Shown one piece after another: positions 8,710 through 17,584 of a stretch of 64,000 nucleotides of DNA. Numbering within the stretch: the first letter of the stretch is position 1; each line of letters begins with the position of its first letter. This stretch comes from Synergistaceae bacterium. GTDB lineage: Bacteria > Synergistota > Synergistia > Synergistales > Aminobacteriaceae. The stretch is from positions 33,937 to 97,936 of the forward strand of contig JAHDKT010000052.1 in assembly GCA_018436725.1 (NCBI GenBank), written 5' to 3'. The notes beneath the pieces are model-generated. The model was given only the letters and a program-made list of their open reading frames with translations, was not told where the DNA came from and did no database searches. Made by a program: the position numbers and the translations under genes.

Positions 8710-9236
8710 ATCGATCCCCTCCATTTCGGATTCAACAATAAATCGATCAAACTTGTTGTTATAAGAATTATGAAAATGTCTTCGTAGCGCCGTTTTTAGC
8801 GGCAGATGATTTCGCCTCCCGGACGATTATCCAGTATCCAAACTTTCCGACATCTGGCGTAAAGATAAACTCGTATAATTTTAAATATTTATTCTTTACC
8901 TGTCAATCTATTGTTTGAGGCCCGGGAATCAGAAGGTTCGATTTTGGGGGGCGTTTTGAGACGTCGCGGAAAGGTGAACGGGAAGAATTCCTCCATGACA
9001 TGGCCTCGAAAGAGCGCCTGGAGCGGCGTATTCAGGAAGAGCCGTACGGAAGCGCCGCGAGGCGCCGGAGTGCGTCGTGGAGTCAGGCAACGAAGATCCG
9101 GGATCGTACGCCGTCGTCCGGAGACGGTTTCTGCCAAGAGCCGGGGAAGGTACGGTCTACAGGCGCATCGGGTAGAGAAAAGAGAGGAGCGCTCCTGTTC
9201 GCAAATGAATGTTTGGGGCGAGTGTGTTTTACAAGA
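8710..9236. other. Non-coding or unidentified region (527 bp)
   Basis: Lies between a solute-binding gene and the truncated endonuclease. Bases 8725-8900 are AT-rich and probably hold the promoter of the binding-protein gene. From 8910 on, open frames exist on both strands but none has a ribosome site or recognisable motif; this may be scar DNA left by the deletion that cut off the endonuclease. Confidence 0.4.
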
Positions 9237-9593
9237 TCAAAAACACCCCATCCGTACAGCTTCCGATGCGACGTGTCCGGCAAGCGCCGCGACGAACGCT
9301 CCGTTATGGACTACAAGCAAGTCCCAGAGTTTTGTCGGTCGGAAGTAGCCCGGCAGAGTCAGCATAGTCCGTCCTTGGTGAATTCCGGCATCCTTCAGCC
9401 CGTTGTTCCTGATGATATCCAACAGCAAATCCAGAAAGCCGTTCATGTTCTTGCCCGAGGTGACGCCTGCTCGCTCGCCGTGATCGGCGTTGCCGGATTC
9501 GATCTGCTTGAGTTTCGCCGCCTCTCGGTTTTTCCAAAAGCTTTCCACCGCGCTGCGGGCCTTCCGTTCGAAATCGACAAGATTCAGCGTCAT
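9237..9593 (-). pseudogene. XhoI/PaeR7I-type restriction endonuclease, C-terminally truncated
   Basis: The first ~98 residues match the start of XhoI/PaeR7I type II endonucleases: [69 protein letters not shown]. Full-length enzymes are roughly 240 residues, and just after this point carry the catalytic Glu-Leu-Lys-Ser segment. Here the frame departs into [14 protein letters not shown] and stops, so the PD-(D/E)xK core is missing. The ATG overlaps the methylase stop as ATGA, showing the original coupled R-M operon. The enzyme is almost certainly inactive. Family known from XhoI, which cuts CTCGAG; that specificity is inferred for this copy. Confidence 0.75.
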
Positions 9594-11326
9594 TGCGCGC
9601 CATTCACCCCCAGAGTAGCCCTTTCTTCGCCGTTCAGGCCGAACAGCCTAAGGGTCGCGTCGTTACAGGCGTCGATATCTCTTGTGATCGCTGCTTCCGT
9701 AAGTTCCTTTCTTAAAACTCCGGAGACTTCCGACCATCGCGGAATTCTGATGCGTCGCAGATATTGCGCTTGAAAACGCAGATACCCGCCGCGCATCTTC
9801 GTCGAATAGGTCGTTACGAAAAGACGGCTGATCGCCGAGAGGAGAACGGCCTGTAACGCGCGCAGCTCCCACTCGTCCGACGTGACGTAGTACAGATTAT
9901 GGTGCGGATACAGCTCACCCTGCTCGTAGACGATGTGCGCCTCGCCCTTGATGTCGGGAATCAGGAGCTTTGGCCTCCACGCCAGCGACGGCGTGATGCG
10001 GTCTATGGTGCGATACCAGTTGTCCGGGAATTTTTGCGCGCAGTGGCGGCGTGCGATCACATCGCGTCTCTCCTCAAGATAACGGCCCAAACGAGGGTAT
10101 GCCTTCAAATCGACCAGGCCGCCGCCGTCCGCGAACGGATTGACGATTCCTCGGCCGAGCCAACGGACCTCGCCGGAGACGATATCTTTCGTCGTGACCA
10201 GCGGGAGTTTCCTGTCCGGCTCTACGTCGAGAGCGTCGTATTCGCCTATGAACGCCTTGTCCGCACCTGTCGCCACTCCGATGCCGACGGAGCATCCGGC
10301 CTCCTCTAGAGAAGGGAAGTTCTCTTCCAGACATCGGATGAGATCCGTCCGGTCCGACGGCTCCAACAGCCACGGCTCCGCGCCGCTTGTCACGCCGGTG
10401 ATTTCGCGCACGGAGCCGGAGTTTTTTGGTAGCCCGGGCGAACGAAACTCCGATGCAAGAGAGGTCAGTGTTTCGCGGTCGATTTCCGGCCGATAGGCGA
10501 CCCGCGTCGCGCCGGAGGGTTCGCGCCCGATGACCGTGATCGCCGGATATGCCGACACATCGGAATGGAAAGCCCCGACGTCCGTCATGTCCACATAGAT
10601 TTTGAGCCGGTACTTGCTTGCAACAAAACTGCGCAGAGGTCCGCCGTATCGGTTTTTCATCCACCTGTCCGAGCAGATGAATCCTAAAACGCCGCCCTTG
10701 GTCAACAGGGAGAGGGAACGTTCGATGAACGGGATATAGAGGTCGGCGCGATCATAGAGCGTCCTGAAGCGCCTGCGATACTCCGAGAGCAACGGGGCCG
10801 GTATCATCTCCTGGCGCACATAGGGCGGGTTTCCCACCACGAAGTCGAATCGGCCGGAAAGAGGCGCGAGCAGAAAGTCCCCTTGCGACAACCAGCGGTC
10901 GGCAAGCGCCTCCGCCTCGCCCGGTTTCATCCCCTCCCGCTCCAGCAATCTGATGGTTTCTCCTCGTGTGTCGCGGTATGTCTCGCCGTGGAGTTCGACG
11001 GCGAGAAGAGATTCTCCAAGCTCCTCCGGAGTCGGAGAGGAAGGGCGAAAGCGCTTCCATGCCGAGAGCAGTCTCCGTACGGCCGGCAGCAAAAAAGCCC
11101 CGCCGCCGAACGAGGGCTCCAAAAGGCGCTTCGTGTAAAGGGGCTGATCGTCCGTGTAGCCGACGAGATCGAGAATAAAGTCGACGACCTCCGCACGCGT
11201 GAACACGGCCCCGCGAGCGTCCGCCTCCGAGACCGTGGAGAGTTGGTCGACGGCGTCGGAGAGCGAAGGGGAGTACGCAACTGCCGTAGCGCCGCCCGAA
11301 TCGAATCCCAAACCCAACTGCTCCAA
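9590..11326 (-). CDS. Adenine-specific DNA methyltransferase, XhoI/PaeR7I type
   Basis: A 578-residue N6-adenine methylase with no separate specificity subunit. It has a SAM-binding motif I ([15 protein letters not shown], residues 68-82), the catalytic NPPY at 166-169 ([13 protein letters not shown]) and a long C-terminal target-recognition region with KTRR-like [11 protein letters not shown] near the end. Because the coupled downstream remnant is a XhoI/PaeR7I endonuclease, the target is inferred to be CTCGAG. The start is a TTG at 11326 behind AAGGGGGCGGCGG; no upstream ATG is available. The frame is intact, so this is likely an orphan methylase that still marks the genome. CTCGAG sites occur in the window (for example 19021 and 19209), as expected if they are protected. 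Confidence 0.85.
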   Translation of the reverse strand: MEQLGLGFDSGGATAVAYSPSLSDAVDQLSTVSEADARGAVFTRAEVVDFILDLVGYTDDQPLYTKRLLEPSFGGGAFLLPAVRRLLSAWKRFRPSSPTPEELGESLLAVELHGETYRDTRGETIRLLEREGMKPGEAEALADRWLSQGDFLLAPLSGRFDFVVGNPPYVRQEMIPAPLLSEYRRRFRTLYDRADLYIPFIERSLSLLTKGGVLGFICSDRWMKNRYGGPLRSFVASKYRLKIYVDMTDVGAFHSDVSAYPAITVIGREPSGATRVAYRPEIDRETLTSLASEFRSPGLPKNSGSVREITGVTSGAEPWLLEPSDRTDLIRCLEENFPSLEEAGCSVGIGVATGADKAFIGEYDALDVEPDRKLPLVTTKDIVSGEVRWLGRGIVNPFADGGGLVDLKAYPRLGRYLEERRDVIARRHCAQKFPDNWYRTIDRITPSLAWRPKLLIPDIKGEAHIVYEQGELYPHHNLYYVTSDEWELRALQAVLLSAISRLFVTTYSTKMRGGYLRFQAQYLRRIRIPRWSEVSGVLRKELTEAAITRDIDACNDATLRLFGLNGEERATLGVNGAQ

Positions 11327-11429
11327 ACCGCCGCCCCCTTCGATACAAGATGAAAGAACCTCTTAGGATTATAGCGGGAAGGGAGCGGGGGAGTCCAGTT
11401 TTTCTGCTTTTACGAAGGGGAAGATTGTC

Positions 11430-11457
11430 TTGAATTTTTCTTGAAATTTGCTATAAC
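11430..11457 (+). promoter_or_regulatory. Probable promoter of the TcmP operon
   Basis: TTGAAT (11430-11435), 16-base spacer, TATAAC (11452-11457) in an AT-rich stretch. The predicted transcript would have a leader of about 135 bases before the TcmP start. Confidence 0.55.
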
Positions 11458-11599
11458 AGTATCAAGATGATTATGCCTTGGTGCTTCGGGATGTGACGAG
11501 AGCGCCCTGTCTGACGACACCCGACGTGAAACGCATGAATCGATCCTGCTTACACTGGAGCGATATGCACAGAGAAGACCGGTAGAAAAGAGGGAGAAG

Positions 11600-12520
11600 A
11601 TGGACGAATGGGGCGGTATTTGGACGGCTAAGAAAAAAGGAGTTCTTAAGAGTTATCTTGACGCGTATCAAACTGCTTTGAAGTATGCCCCTTTCGAAAA
11701 GTGGTATATTGACGCTTTCGCCGGGATAGGAACTCATTCCTCCGACGAGGAGCCGGATTCTAGCCCTTTTTTCTCCCTAGATTTTGAGGAAGAAGACGTT
11801 GAACAGGAACTGGTCTTTCGTCGGCAAGGCTCCCCGCTTCTTGCTCTGCAAACAAAACCGTCTTTTGACAGGTATATTTTTATCGAAAAGGCAGTAAAAC
11901 GATGTGCTGTTTTGACGTCAATTATAGATGAACATCGCTGCGATAAAAACATAGATATCGTTAATGGGGATGCAAATGAGCATCTCGCAACAATCTGCGA
12001 TGAAATACGCCGACGCGGGCGCGAGATCAGAGCAGTTCTATTTTTAGATCCGTATGGAATGCAGGTGTCGTGGAATTCTCTTGAAGCGGTTGCCGCGACT
12101 GGGATTTTTGATGTGTGGTACCTTTTCCCTATAATGTCGGTTAAAAGAATGCTCCCCAAAAACGCACGGATCGAACCCTCGTGGGTGAGGCGTCTTGACG
12201 CCGTTCTTGGTACCTCCGGTTGGAAAAGCAGTCTTTATGTCCCCGACGAAAGTCGGATCGGGCAGATGAATCTGTTTGGCGAACAGCCCGAGTTCGAACA
12301 AGTGCGGCCGGTTCGCGAAAGCGAAATTGAAAAGTACGCTGTGGAGCGCTTAAAGAGCATTTTCCCCTTCGTTGTCGATGAGCCTCTTTCGCTGTATAAT
12401 ACAAGAGGGAAGCATATATTCTCTTTTGTTTTCGCTATGTCCAATAGAGACAAGGCGGCAATCAGATTGGGCGAGAAAATCGCGAAGCATATTATCAGGA
12501 TAAACCGGGAGGTGACCTGA
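11600..12520 (+). CDS. tcmP: Three-Cys-motif partner protein TcmP
   Basis: A 306-residue soluble protein. It matches the TcmP family: an N-terminal KKKGVLKSYLDAYQTALK helix, the segment WYIDAFAGIGTHS, and the middle LFLDPYGMQVSWNSLEAVA followed by a YLFPIMSVKRML stretch. The two segments resemble a Rossmann-type nucleotide fold, possibly methyltransferase-like, but the biochemical activity of the family is not established. ATG at 11600 behind GAGGGAGAAG. The stop is one base before the GTG of the three-Cys-motif protein, so the two are co-translated as in other genomes where they pair. The operon is visibly lower in GC than its surroundings, consistent with horizontal transfer. Confidence 0.85.
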   Translation: MDEWGGIWTAKKKGVLKSYLDAYQTALKYAPFEKWYIDAFAGIGTHSSDEEPDSSPFFSLDFEEEDVEQELVFRRQGSPLLALQTKPSFDRYIFIEKAVKRCAVLTSIIDEHRCDKNIDIVNGDANEHLATICDEIRRRGREIRAVLFLDPYGMQVSWNSLEAVAATGIFDVWYLFPIMSVKRMLPKNARIEPSWVRRLDAVLGTSGWKSSLYVPDESRIGQMNLFGEQPEFEQVRPVRESEIEKYAVERLKSIFPFVVDEPLSLYNTRGKHIFSFVFAMSNRDKAAIRLGEKIAKHIIRINREVT

Positions 12521-12521
12521 A

Positions 12522-13271
12522 GTGGCACAATCATCCATCGAGTGGACGAATTCGACATGGAATCCGCTGGCAGGCTGTTCGTGCGCCTCCGCAGGATGCC
12601 TCAACTGTTACGCAATGGCGATGGCGTCCCGCCTTGAAGCAATGGGGCAGGGAAAATATACTGGTCTCACCGAGAAAAACGAAAAGGAAAAAGCTGTCTG
12701 GACAGGTAAGATCAATGTCGACGAAAGCATGATCAACCGTCCTTTGGAATGGAGAAAACCGCAGATGATCTTCGTCAACTCCATGAGCGATCTCTTTCAT
12801 GAGAATGCGCCTCGCGACGCTATCCTCAAAATATGGAACGTTATGGAGAAAGCCCGCTGGCATACATTCCAGACGCTGACGAAACGTCCTGCCATGATGT
12901 TGGACATTATTCGGGATTTGAAACTCCCCCCTCTGCCTAACCTTTGGCTTGGTACAAGCGTCGAAAACAGAGATGTCGCCTTTCGCATCGACCTGATCAA
13001 GCAGGCTCCCGGTCCAGTTCGTTTTGTCTCCTTCGAGCCTCTTATAGGTGCTTTGGGAAACGTCGATCTTTCAGGTATCGATTGGATTATCGTTGGAGGA
13101 GAGTCGGGGCCCGGCGCTCGCCCATTGCAAAAGGAGTGGGTTGACGAACTTTTTGCCGCCTCGAGAAAATACGACGTCCCCTTTTTCTTCAAACAGTGGG
13201 GAGGCGTACGCAAAAAAGCGAACGGGCGAACATACAGAGGAGCGGAGTGGGATGAAGTTCCTGCGGTGTAA
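12522..13271 (+). CDS. Three-Cys-motif protein (phage Gp37/Gp68 family, DUF5131)
   Basis: A 249-residue protein starting at a GTG (12522) behind GGGAGGTGA. It begins SSIEWTNSTWNPLAGCSC, with cysteines in a C-X6-C-X2-C pattern (GC..GCLNCYA; an extra Cys lies inside the first gap), the signature of the DUF5131/Gp37-Gp68 family. Further family segments are PQMIFVNSMSDLFHE, WHTFQTLTKRP, WLGTSVENRD, FVSFEPLIGAL, WIIVGGESG and PFFFKQWGG. The cysteine cluster and barrel-like motif order suggest a metal or iron-sulfur protein, possibly a radical-SAM relative, but this is inference. It is found in phages and mobile islands and pairs with TcmP, as here. Confidence 0.85.
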   Translation: MAQSSIEWTNSTWNPLAGCSCASAGCLNCYAMAMASRLEAMGQGKYTGLTEKNEKEKAVWTGKINVDESMINRPLEWRKPQMIFVNSMSDLFHENAPRDAILKIWNVMEKARWHTFQTLTKRPAMMLDIIRDLKLPPLPNLWLGTSVENRDVAFRIDLIKQAPGPVRFVSFEPLIGALGNVDLSGIDWIIVGGESGPGARPLQKEWVDELFAASRKYDVPFFFKQWGGVRKKANGRTYRGAEWDEVPAV

Positions 13272-13315
13272 AGAAGCGTTATGTGTATGTTTAGGTTTTT
13301 TTAGGAGAAGATATC

Positions 13316-13924
13316 ATGAATATGCATAGTCGCTTGAACTGCTCCTCTTCGTTAATTCGTTGGATTGGAGAATCTATGAATGGACTTGAATGGTCTTCCG
13401 ATACGCGTAGTGTTATTGCGGGAGGGTGTTTGGATGTTGCTTTGGAGCACCACGAAGCGATTATCCTGCTTGTTAAAAATAAGCATATTGGCTCAGCCTT
13501 CGCTCTTGTTCGTTGTGTATTTGAAGCCTACATAAGGGCGGTTTGGCTGCATCGTTGTGCCAGCGACTTCGAACTTGAGTCCTTTCAGAATGAGAAATTA
13601 TACAAGAAATTTGACGATATACTGTCCGAAATTAAAACGATAGAAGGTTTCGATGCGGGCATTCTTTCCGAAGTGAAAAAACACTGGTGGTCTCCAATGA
13701 ACAGCTTTACGCATTGTGGCTATGCCCAAGTGGCTCGCAGATACAACGGCATGGCGATTGGTCCGGATTATGATGAAGAGGATGTCTGTAAAGCCCTCCG
13801 TTTTGTTGACGGCGTAGCCTTGCTAGTTGTAGGGTATGCAGCAGGACAGGTTGGCGATATGACTTTACAACAATCGGTTCTAAAAAAAATCGACGAATTC
13901 TCCAAAGAAATTGCCTCAGGATAG
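13316..13924 (+). CDS. DUF6988-like helical protein with RX4H motif
   Basis: A 202-residue, mostly helical soluble protein; ATG at 13316 behind TTTAGGAGAAGATATC. It lies 44 bases after the three-Cys gene and probably shares its transcript. It resembles a family of uncharacterised bacterial proteins (DUF6988) through LVRCVFEAYIRAVWLHRCASD, followed by an Asn-Ser-Phe-Thr-His-Cys-Gly patch (NSFTHCGYAQVARR). The stretch RAVWLH has the spacing of the HEPN ribonuclease R-X4-6-H motif, and a second histidine lies in FTHCG. That makes a HEPN-type RNase conceivable but unproven. Codon use and GC are low, like the two genes before it. Confidence 0.6.
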   Translation: MNMHSRLNCSSSLIRWIGESMNGLEWSSDTRSVIAGGCLDVALEHHEAIILLVKNKHIGSAFALVRCVFEAYIRAVWLHRCASDFELESFQNEKLYKKFDDILSEIKTIEGFDAGILSEVKKHWWSPMNSFTHCGYAQVARRYNGMAIGPDYDEEDVCKALRFVDGVALLVVGYAAGQVGDMTLQQSVLKKIDEFSKEIASG

Positions 13925-13985
13925 AGCTAAACCTGTTATAAAACTACCGCGTTGAATAGCGCCGGCACTTGTTGAGAATCCCCCC

Positions 13986-14966
13986 TCACGCATCGCGTCC
14001 CCGGCCCTTCCTGTAATACCCCTTGAACGCCAGGTCGAGCAGCACCGCGCCGATGAAGACGAGGCCCTTCACCGATTGCTGCACGTAGCTGGAGATGGCC
14101 AGCAGGCGGAGGCCGTTGTCGAGGAAGCCCATGATGAGGACGCCCGCGACGGTGCCGCCGACGCCCCCAACGCCGCCGAAGAGGCTGGCGCCGCCGAGGA
14201 CGACCGCGGCGATGACGTCGAGTTCGAGCCCCATGCCGACGTTGGGCTGGGCGCTCCAGAGTCGTCCGACCATGAGGACTCCGGCCAGTCCGGCGAGGGA
14301 GCCGGAGATGGCGTAGACGGAGAGGGTGAGGCGCGGGGCGGAGAGCCCGGCGAGACGCGCCGTCTCGGGGTTGTCGCCGAAGGCGCGGAGGTGCGTGCCG
14401 AAGGGGGTGCGCTGCAGCAGCACCCACGCGGCGAGGGCGAGGCCGAAGAAAACGAGTCCCGAAACGGGGAACGGCCCCACCGAGGCCCATCCGGGGGTGT
14501 AGAACGCCGGAGGCAGTCCCGAGACTGGGTAGCCCTGCGTCAGGAGCAGCGTGCCGCCGCGCGCCGCCGCGAGCATGGCGAGGGTGGCCATGAAGGGGGG
14601 GACGCGCCCGAAGGCGACGAGCGAACCGGAGGCGAGGCCGCAGAGGGTTCCCGTGAGCACGGCGACGGCCCACGCGAGCGGGACGGGGAGGCCGAGCTCC
14701 TTGCAGGTCCATGCGCCGACGGCTCCTGCGAGGGCGAGGACGCTGCCGACGGAGAGGTCGATGCCCCCCGAGAGCAGCACGAAGGTCATGCCGACGGCGC
14801 AGACGCCGACGATGGCGGACTGCGCGAGGACGTTGGCCATGTTCTGCCGGTCGAGCACTCCGGGGTGGAAGGCGGCCAGCAGGCCCACGACGGCGAAGAG
14901 CAGCAGAACGCTCCCCCAGCCTTTGTCGCGCAGCGTTGCAAGGAACGACGGTGTTTTCTCAGGCAT
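13986..14966 (-). CDS. Ribose-type ABC transporter permease (RbsC-like), second permease
   Basis: A 326-residue inner-membrane protein with 8-10 hydrophobic segments and the BPD_transp_2 family signature LLSGGIDLSVGSVLAL, followed by RVPPFMATLAMLAAARG, RAFGDNPETARLAGL and VVLGGASLFGGVGG. It forms the sugar channel together with the RbsA-like ATPase. The ATG at 14966 sits behind GGAGGAATCGCC and overlaps the ATPase gene by 8 bases. The operon also carries another permease gene at 17585-18532, so the transporter may be a heterodimer. It is the last gene of the operon and converges with the accessory island. Substrate is a pentose or similar sugar by family. Confidence 0.88.
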   Translation of the reverse strand: MPEKTPSFLATLRDKGWGSVLLLFAVVGLLAAFHPGVLDRQNMANVLAQSAIVGVCAVGMTFVLLSGGIDLSVGSVLALAGAVGAWTCKELGLPVPLAWAVAVLTGTLCGLASGSLVAFGRVPPFMATLAMLAAARGGTLLLTQGYPVSGLPPAFYTPGWASVGPFPVSGLVFFGLALAAWVLLQRTPFGTHLRAFGDNPETARLAGLSAPRLTLSVYAISGSLAGLAGVLMVGRLWSAQPNVGMGLELDVIAAVVLGGASLFGGVGGVGGTVAGVLIMGFLDNGLRLLAISSYVQQSVKGLVFIGAVLLDLAFKGYYRKGRGRDA

Positions 14967-16467
14967 TGGCGATTCCTCCAGTCGCGGCGGTCATGACGCG
15001 TTCTCCGAGGGTTCCCTGCGCGCCCTCTCCGCGCGGGAAGCGGGCGACGCGGCGGCCGTCGCGGAAGACGAGGACGGCGTCGCTCATTCCCAGCACTTCG
15101 GGGAGGTCGGAGGAGATCATCAGGATGCCCATCCCCTGCGCCGCGAGGTCGTTCATGATCTGATGGATTTCGGCCTTCGCGCCGACGTCGACGCCGCGCG
15201 TGGGTTCGTCGAGGATGAGGATCTTCGGCGAGACTGCGAGCCCCTTGGCGATGGCGACCTTTTGCTGGTTGCCGCCGCTGAGGGAGAAGACGGAGTCGAA
15301 GACGTTCCTGCACCGAACGCCGAGGCGCTGGACGAACGATCCGGCGAGCGATTCGGAGGCCGGGCGGTCGACGAACGGTCCCTTGCGGAGCCCTTGCAGC
15401 AGGCGCATGGCGATCGTGTTGTCGCGGATGGTGCGGTTGAGGAAGAGTCCCTGCCGCTTGCGGTCCTCCGGGACGAGGACGATCCCCCTGTCCAGGGCGT
15501 CTCCGGGGGAGCGGGGGGTGAACGGCGTTCCCTCGACGGCGATTTCGCCCCCGTCGAACGGGTCGAGACCGACGAGGCATCGGGCGAGCTCCGTGCGGCC
15601 GCTTCCGACGAGCCCCGCCACGCCGAGGATTTCGCCGCTGCGGAGGGTGAACGAGACGTCTTCGAGAACCCCCGTTCGCGAGAGTCCGCGCACGTCGAGG
15701 AGGACGTCGCCGGGGTCTCGGAAGGTTCGCGGGTAGAGGGCTTCGATCCGTCGCCCCACCATCAGGGAGACGACGCGCTCGGGGGTGAGCTCCTTCGCGT
15801 CCGCGCTTCCCGCCATCTCGCCGTCGCGGAGGACGGAGATGCGGTCGGCGAGGAGGAAGACCTCTTCGAGATGGTGCGAGATGTAGATGATGCCCGTTCC
15901 GGACGCGCGAAGACCGGCGATGACGCGGAAGAGCTGCTCCGTCTCGCGCGCGGAGAGGCTGGAGGTGGGCTCGTCCATGGCGAGGATGGAGACGTTCTGC
16001 GAGATCGCCTTGGCGATTTCGACGAGTTGCTGCTCCCCCGGAGAGAGCGTTCCGGCGCGGCGCTTCACGTCGATGCCGACGCCGAATCCCTCGACGAGCC
16101 GGGTCGCGTCGTCCGCGAGTTTCCGTCCGTCGATGAAGGGGCCGCGCTTCGGCTCGCGCCCGAGGTAGATGTTCTCCGCCACGGTGAGGTGCGGCGCGAG
16201 GCTCAGCTCCTGGTGGATGATGCCCACTCCGGCGCGGATGGCGTCGCCGGGGCCGCTCCATCGGGCGGAGTTCCCCCGTATCAGGATCTCCCCTTCGTCG
16301 GGAGCGACCACGCCGCCCAGCGCCTTGACGAGGGTGGACTTCCCCGCGCCGTTTTCACCGACGAGCGCGTGCAGCTCCCCTGCGCGCAGGGAGAAGGAGA
16401 TTCCCTTCAGCGCGTGGACTCCCGGGTAGCGCTTGTGTACGTTCTTCATCTCCAGCAAGAGTGTCAC
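14959..16467 (-). CDS. Ribose-type ABC transporter ATP-binding protein (RbsA-like)
   Basis: A 502-residue double ATPase, the usual length for RbsA/XylG/AraG. The N-terminal domain has Walker A GENGAGKSTLVKAL, signature LSPGEQQLVEIAKA and Walker B ILAMDEPTSSL. The C-terminal domain lacks a classical Walker A (VAGLVGSGRTELARCL) but keeps LSGGNQQKVAIAKGL and ILDEPTRGVDVG, as is normal in the family. GTG start at 16467 behind GGAGG with an 8-base spacer. It energises import of the sugar delivered by the binding protein upstream. A hairpin separates it from that gene. Confidence 0.92.
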   Translation of the reverse strand: MTLLLEMKNVHKRYPGVHALKGISFSLRAGELHALVGENGAGKSTLVKALGGVVAPDEGEILIRGNSARWSGPGDAIRAGVGIIHQELSLAPHLTVAENIYLGREPKRGPFIDGRKLADDATRLVEGFGVGIDVKRRAGTLSPGEQQLVEIAKAISQNVSILAMDEPTSSLSARETEQLFRVIAGLRASGTGIIYISHHLEEVFLLADRISVLRDGEMAGSADAKELTPERVVSLMVGRRIEALYPRTFRDPGDVLLDVRGLSRTGVLEDVSFTLRSGEILGVAGLVGSGRTELARCLVGLDPFDGGEIAVEGTPFTPRSPGDALDRGIVLVPEDRKRQGLFLNRTIRDNTIAMRLLQGLRKGPFVDRPASESLAGSFVQRLGVRCRNVFDSVFSLSGGNQQKVAIAKGLAVSPKILILDEPTRGVDVGAKAEIHQIMNDLAAQGMGILMISSDLPEVLGMSDAVLVFRDGRRVARFPRGEGAQGTLGERVMTAATGGIANA

Positions 16468-16487
16468 GCCATCATCCTCCGGTGGGA

Positions 16488-16516
16488 GGGACGCCGCCCT
16501 TGAACGACGGCGTCCC
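16488..16516 (-). promoter_or_regulatory. Intercistronic hairpin between binding protein and ATPase
   Basis: Perfect 9-bp arms GGGACGCCG (16488-16496) and CGGCGTCCC (16508-16516), 22 bases after the binding-protein stop and with no T-run. Likely an mRNA-stabilising or attenuating structure that raises binding-protein yield over the transporter. Confidence 0.6.
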
Positions 16517-16538
16517 GGTACTTCATCTGGTGTACGGC

Positions 16539-17417
16539 CTATTCGACGACGAGCTGCAGCGGCACGGGGATGAACTCGGGCAGCTTCTCGCCGCCGAGGT
16601 GCGCGACCGCCTTCTCGACGCCCATCGCGCCGATGACCGCGGGCTGCTGGGCGACCGTCGCGGCAAGTTTGCCCGCCTTGACGGCGGCCACGGCGTCGTC
16701 CACCGCGTCGAAGCCGACGAAGACGATGCCGGTGCGTCCGGCGGCTTCCGCCGCGGCGACCGCGCCGAGGATCATCTCGTCGTTGTGGGCGAAGACGCCC
16801 GCGATCTCCGGCTGCGCCTGGAGGATGTTCTCGAAGACCTTGAGCCCCTTGTCGCGGCTGAAGTCGGCGGCCTGCGAGGCGACGACCTTGATATCCTTGA
16901 ATGTGGCAATAGCGTCGTTGAACCCCTTGCCGCGGTCTCTGGCGGCGGAGGTTCCGGGGATGCCGACCAGTTCGACGACGTTCCCCTTGCCTTCGAGCTT
17001 CTTGGCGAGGAACTCTCCGGCCATGACGCCGCCCGCGACGTTGTCGCTGGCCACGTGGCAGAGCACCTGTCCGCCGGACGCGCCCCTGTCGATGGTGAGC
17101 ACGGGGATGCCCGCGGCGTTCGCCTTCATGATGGAGGGCGTGACGGCGTCGGAGTCGGTCGGGTTGACCAGAATGGCGTCGACCTTCTGCTGAATCAGGT
17201 CTTCCATCGCGGCGGTCATCTTCGCCGAGTCGTCCTGCGCGTCCAGCACCACGAGCTTCACGCCCGCCTTCGTCGCGGCCTCTTCGGCCCCCTGCTTCAG
17301 CGTGACGAAGAAGGGGTTGTTCAGCGTGGAGATCACCAGGCCGAGCGTCTTCTCCGCCGCCGCCGCGGGAGCGGCGACGAGCAGAACCACCAGCAGTACG
17401 GCAAACAACTTTTTCAT
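16539..17417 (-). CDS. Ribose-type periplasmic sugar-binding protein (RbsB-like)
   Basis: A 292-residue secreted receptor with a signal peptide (MKKLFAVLLVVLLVAAPAAA). The mature start EKTLGLVISTLNNPFFVTLK is the classic RbsB opening, followed by VVLDAQDDSAKM, ILVNPTDSDAVTPSI, IPVLTIDRGASGG, VAGGVMAGEFLAKKL and GVFAHNDEMILGAV, all typical of D-ribose/allose binding proteins. ATG at 17417 with a strong AAGGAGGTG. It captures the sugar in the periplasm and hands it to the two-permease transporter. A hairpin follows the gene. A much longer frame running through it from 18872 is only an artefact of high GC. Confidence 0.92.
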   Translation of the reverse strand: MKKLFAVLLVVLLVAAPAAAAEKTLGLVISTLNNPFFVTLKQGAEEAATKAGVKLVVLDAQDDSAKMTAAMEDLIQQKVDAILVNPTDSDAVTPSIMKANAAGIPVLTIDRGASGGQVLCHVASDNVAGGVMAGEFLAKKLEGKGNVVELVGIPGTSAARDRGKGFNDAIATFKDIKVVASQAADFSRDKGLKVFENILQAQPEIAGVFAHNDEMILGAVAAAEAAGRTGIVFVGFDAVDDAVAAVKAGKLAATVAQQPAVIGAMGVEKAVAHLGGEKLPEFIPVPLQLVVE

Positions 17418-17584
17418 GAAACGGACACCTCCTTGAATTTTCGCGCGGGGCGTTTCACGCCTCCGCGTCGTTGTGGAAACAGGTTTGGTACGCCGGGAAG
17501 CGCGTATGAATCGTTCAAAGTTTTCATGCGCTCTTCGCGGACTTCCTTGAGCCGTGCGGCTGTCCGGAATACGACAAGCAGGCG

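Noticed and set aside
8911..9348. A 145-codon rightward gene overlapping the endonuclease remnant
   Set aside because: No ribosome site, no recognisable motif, and it runs antisense to clear XhoI-family sequence.
9237..9593. Functional small DNA-binding protein instead of a truncated nuclease
   Set aside because: Homology to XhoI/PaeR7I breaks off inside a conserved block, and the last residues are non-family, which fits truncation better.
14551..16503. Long rightward frames opposite the RbsA/RbsC genes
   Set aside because: Antisense shadows of high-GC coding sequence; Asp/Glu/Arg-rich with no domain and no ribosome site.
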